From positions 1 to 64,000 of the forward strand of contig NZ_SRRU01000013.1 of NCBI RefSeq assembly GCF_004784465.1: a stretch of DNA of 64,000 nucleotides, given 5' to 3'. Shown piece after piece: positions 61,997-64,000 of this stretch. A program made the translations under genes and the position numbers. Within the stretch, counting starts at the first letter, position 1. Each line of letters begins with the position of its first letter. The notes beneath the pieces were generated by a model. The model was not told where the DNA came from. It ran no database searches and saw only the letters and a program-made list of their open reading frames with translations. The stretch is from Streptomyces griseoluteus (GTDB lineage Bacteria; Actinomycetota; Actinomycetes; Streptomycetales; Streptomycetaceae).

Positions 61997-63771
61997 ATCC
62001 GCGGACGAGACGACTCAGCCCTGCCTCCCGGCTCTCGGCCGGGAGGTGACGGTTCAGCCGACGGCGCCCGGCTCGACGGCGACTGCACGGCTCCGACCGT
62101 CAGCGCCTTCGGGACCCGGTTGCCGAAATAGTCGACCGGACCCGGATCGACGCCCAACGCCTCCGGGCCGAGGCCCACGGGCGCCCTGTCCCGGCAACGG
62201 GGCACCAGGTTCCCGGCGCCCGCGCCGTCACTGATCGAAGCGGCCAGACCCGCCAGGCAGGGGTCGCCGGTGGAGCCGGTCGCCCGGCCATGGAGCATCT
62301 CCTGCCGGGAGGTGGCGCGCCAGCGGGCCAGCGACACGAAGCGCCACGGACCCCACCTCAGCGCCCATGGACCTGAGCTGTAGTAGTCGTTGCCCTGGAG
62401 CCGGAACGTGCTGGGACCGTACGCCGACTGGGCCTCGACCAGGGGGCCGCCGTCGGTCGCGAAGATGTTGTTGTGAACGCGCACGTCACGCATGCCGTCG
62501 CGTAGCCGCAGCGCCGGCGGCCGGCTCCCCACCGCCTTGGCGGAGGGCAGGCCCCCGGTGCGCATCACGACCGTGTTGTGGTAAATCTGCAGGTTCGTCA
62601 TGCGGGTGCCGTAGGCGACGATGCCGCCGTACTCGGGCAGCTTGCGCGCATCGTCCCAGCTCATGTTGAAGCGGATGACGTTGTTCTTGTGGGCACCGGT
62701 CGGCTGGCCGGAGTAGGCGAGGAAACCGGGCCCGTCGTTGCCGTACGCGAGGTTGTACTGCATCACCGAGGACGACACGTTGTTGTCGAGGCCGAAACCG
62801 CCGCCGTCGACCCGTGAGCCGGTGCGGTTGCGGTAGGACTTGTTCCTCTCCAGCACCACGCGGGTGGAGTCGTACACCCAGATCCCCTCAGGGCCCTCCT
62901 CCGCGGCGGCCGCAGAGTGTGCGCCGTTGTCGTGCGCCTCCGAGTGCGTCACCGTGGCCTGCCGGACGCTGCCGAGCGTGATGCCGCTGCCGGTGTTGCG
63001 CTCGACGCTCGTCGAATCGCCGGCGTTGGCATACGCCTTGACCCGTTCGATCCGGACTCCGACGTGCGCGTAGGCGGGGTGGTCGGCCTTGAACGCGGGC
63101 CCGTAGAAGACCAGGCCCGCCTCAAGGTTGTGATGCACAGAGACGTCGGTGATCCGCACGTCGCCGTAACCTGCGACGGCGCCCTTCTCCGCACCGACGC
63201 CGATGCCGTTCTGGAAGCCCCGGGCCTCCACCTCGGTGATCCTGACGTGGTCGAGTCGCCGGGCGCCGGGGAGCCTGTTCCGGAAGGCGATCCCGACTCC
63301 TTCGCGCAGCGCCTTGCGGTCGCCGACCAGCGCGATGTTCCTGATCTCCACGCCGGCGGTGTCGTACACGGTGATGCCGGACTTGCCGCGCGGAGCGATG
63401 GTGGCGCGGCCCGTGCCGTACGAAGCGACGACGACCGGCCGCGTCGGACTGCCCGCCTCTTCCTTGTCCAGCGTGAGGCTGCCGCGGAACCGCTCGCCGC
63501 CCTTGAGCAGGAGCCGGTCGCCGGGCCGGTATTGCGCCTCGTCGGCGTGGTCGAGCGTCCGCCAGGGCTTCTCAGGCGACATACCGTCGTTCCGGTCGTC
63601 ACCGTCGGGGCTCACGTAGAAGGTGTACGGCCCCGGCCCTCTGGTGGCAGGACGGGCCGGCCGGTAGACCTCCGGCATGCCGGGGACCTCGCACCCGGTC
63701 AGAAGCAGCAGAACCGCGGTACAGACTCCGGCGGCGCTTCTCGTCCTGCCGTTCCGCTTCAGCGCGTTCAA
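61993..63771 (-). CDS. Right-handed beta-helix lipoprotein (glycan lyase/hydrolase-like)
   Basis: 592 residues. Lipobox LLLLTGC near 26 marks a lipoprotein. YTFYVSPDGDDRNDGMSPEKPWRTL then repeats such as GVEIRNIALVGD, LDHVRITEVEARGFQNGIGV, ATVTHSEAHDNGAH and NLQIYHNTVVMRT form a parallel beta-helix of the pectate-lyase/polysaccharide-lyase type. May cut or process the polysaccharide made by the convergent operon (inference). TTG at 63771 is preferred: GGAGG is 7 bases upstream, but only about 1 base before the alternative GTG at 63777. Confidence 0.85.
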   Translation of the reverse strand: MNALKRNGRTRSAAGVCTAVLLLLTGCEVPGMPEVYRPARPATRGPGPYTFYVSPDGDDRNDGMSPEKPWRTLDHADEAQYRPGDRLLLKGGERFRGSLTLDKEEAGSPTRPVVVASYGTGRATIAPRGKSGITVYDTAGVEIRNIALVGDRKALREGVGIAFRNRLPGARRLDHVRITEVEARGFQNGIGVGAEKGAVAGYGDVRITDVSVHHNLEAGLVFYGPAFKADHPAYAHVGVRIERVKAYANAGDSTSVERNTGSGITLGSVRQATVTHSEAHDNGAHSAAAAEEGPEGIWVYDSTRVVLERNKSYRNRTGSRVDGGGFGLDNNVSSSVMQYNLAYGNDGPGFLAYSGQPTGAHKNNVIRFNMSWDDARKLPEYGGIVAYGTRMTNLQIYHNTVVMRTGGLPSAKAVGSRPPALRLRDGMRDVRVHNNIFATDGGPLVEAQSAYGPSTFRLQGNDYYSSGPWALRWGPWRFVSLARWRATSRQEMLHGRATGSTGDPCLAGLAASISDGAGAGNLVPRCRDRAPVGLGPEALGVDPGPVDYFGNRVPKALTVGAVQSPSSRAPSAEPSPPGREPGGRAESSRPRI

Positions 63772-63919
63772 GCGCACCCCTCCAGGACGTTCTCTTGCCA
63801 GATCCGGAACATAGCGCCATAGACTGCCAGAATCAGGTCATGCGAAACGCCGACGAAGGCGCGGCATCCGAGTCACGTCCGCGCGCTGCTCGACGGCGGT
63901 AGACGGTCACCGGTTTCGT

Positions 63920-64000
63920 ATGGATTTCCTCCTGCCGCCCCACGGCCGGCGCATCGTCCTGGAAGTCGACGGATCCCAGCACTGCTCCCGCGTCCGCGGC
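63920..64000 (+). CDS. Start of a nuclease-like reading frame (runs off the window)
   Basis: From ATG at 63920 the frame reads MDFLLPPHGRRIVLEVDGSQ and continues with H, C, S. The IVLEVDGSQH pattern recalls PD-(D/E)xK-type DUF559-like proteins, in which such Glu/Asp residues are catalytic. The frame is also open upstream without an obvious start or ribosome site, so this could be an internal piece of a larger or decayed gene. Too short to be sure. Confidence 0.35.
   Translation, partial: MDFLLPPHGRRIVLEVDGSQHCSRVRG

Overview
The window is chromosomal DNA from a high-GC actinomycete, almost certainly a Streptomyces. Evidence: strong third-position GC bias, frequent GTG/TTG starts, GGAGG-type ribosome binding sites, GTGA/ATGA gene overlaps, SigB-type sigma factor and many SpoIIE/RsbW-type proteins, secreted hydrolases, and a rare TTA leucine codon placed as in bldA-controlled genes. 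No rRNA, tRNA, CRISPR array, plasmid or phage module was found. One small transposon-like element is present.

Layout. 1-6300: alpha-glucan/trehalose metabolism, with treS (cut by the window edge) and glgE on the minus strand, then a degenerate HATPase-like gene coupled to the debranching enzyme glgX. 6300-15000: stress and housekeeping genes (VOC protein, SigB/F-type sigma factor, NPP1-like secreted protein, ATP-dependent DNA ligase, DoxX protein, Bcp peroxiredoxin, TauD-type dioxygenase, a two-component system). 15300-24900: secreted M4 metalloprotease, GH64 beta-1,3-glucanase, dienelactone hydrolase, Sua5/YrdC protein, PucR-like regulator, serine hydrolase, SpoIIE phosphatase. 25000-30900: a short leader-type ORF with an acetyltransferase, a Gfo/Idh/MocA oxidoreductase, a two-gene ATP-grasp RiPP (graspetide) locus, fructosamine kinase, and a surface protein paired with a class F sortase. 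30900-44640: TetR/SGNH-hydrolase operon with a perfect operator, long GAPDH, PIG-V-like membrane protein, SpoIIE phosphatase, MASE1 protein, a MITE-like element, RsbW-type kinase, CsbD, DedA, a CPA2 antiporter with its TrkA-C subunit, aldo/keto reductase and an MHS-family transporter.

44850-52110 looks like an unassigned small-molecule pathway: Dabb protein, DMT exporter (TTA codon), DUF2000 protein, PaaK-like adenylate-forming enzyme, class IV aminotransferase, prephenate-dehydratase-like protein, ornithine-cyclodeaminase/SbnB-like dehydrogenase and a convergent FAD amine oxidase. 52400-55230 holds a second glucan-degrading unit (GH16 then GH64) and a secreted I36-type inhibitor. The two separated glucanase units carry the same perfect 14-bp palindrome, so they are probably one regulon. 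56330-63780 is an apparent exopolysaccharide locus: UDP-glucuronate decarboxylase-like enzyme, membrane GT2 synthase, GalE-like epimerase, UDP-glucose dehydrogenase and a beta-helix lipoprotein. The last bases hold the beginning of a nuclease-like reading frame.

Best candidates for under-described biology: the graspetide locus without its usual methyltransferase, the surface protein/class F sortase pair with a duplicated non-LPXTG motif, the 44.8-52.1 kb pathway and the UDP-pentose-type polysaccharide locus. All functional calls come from reading motifs; no database search was run.
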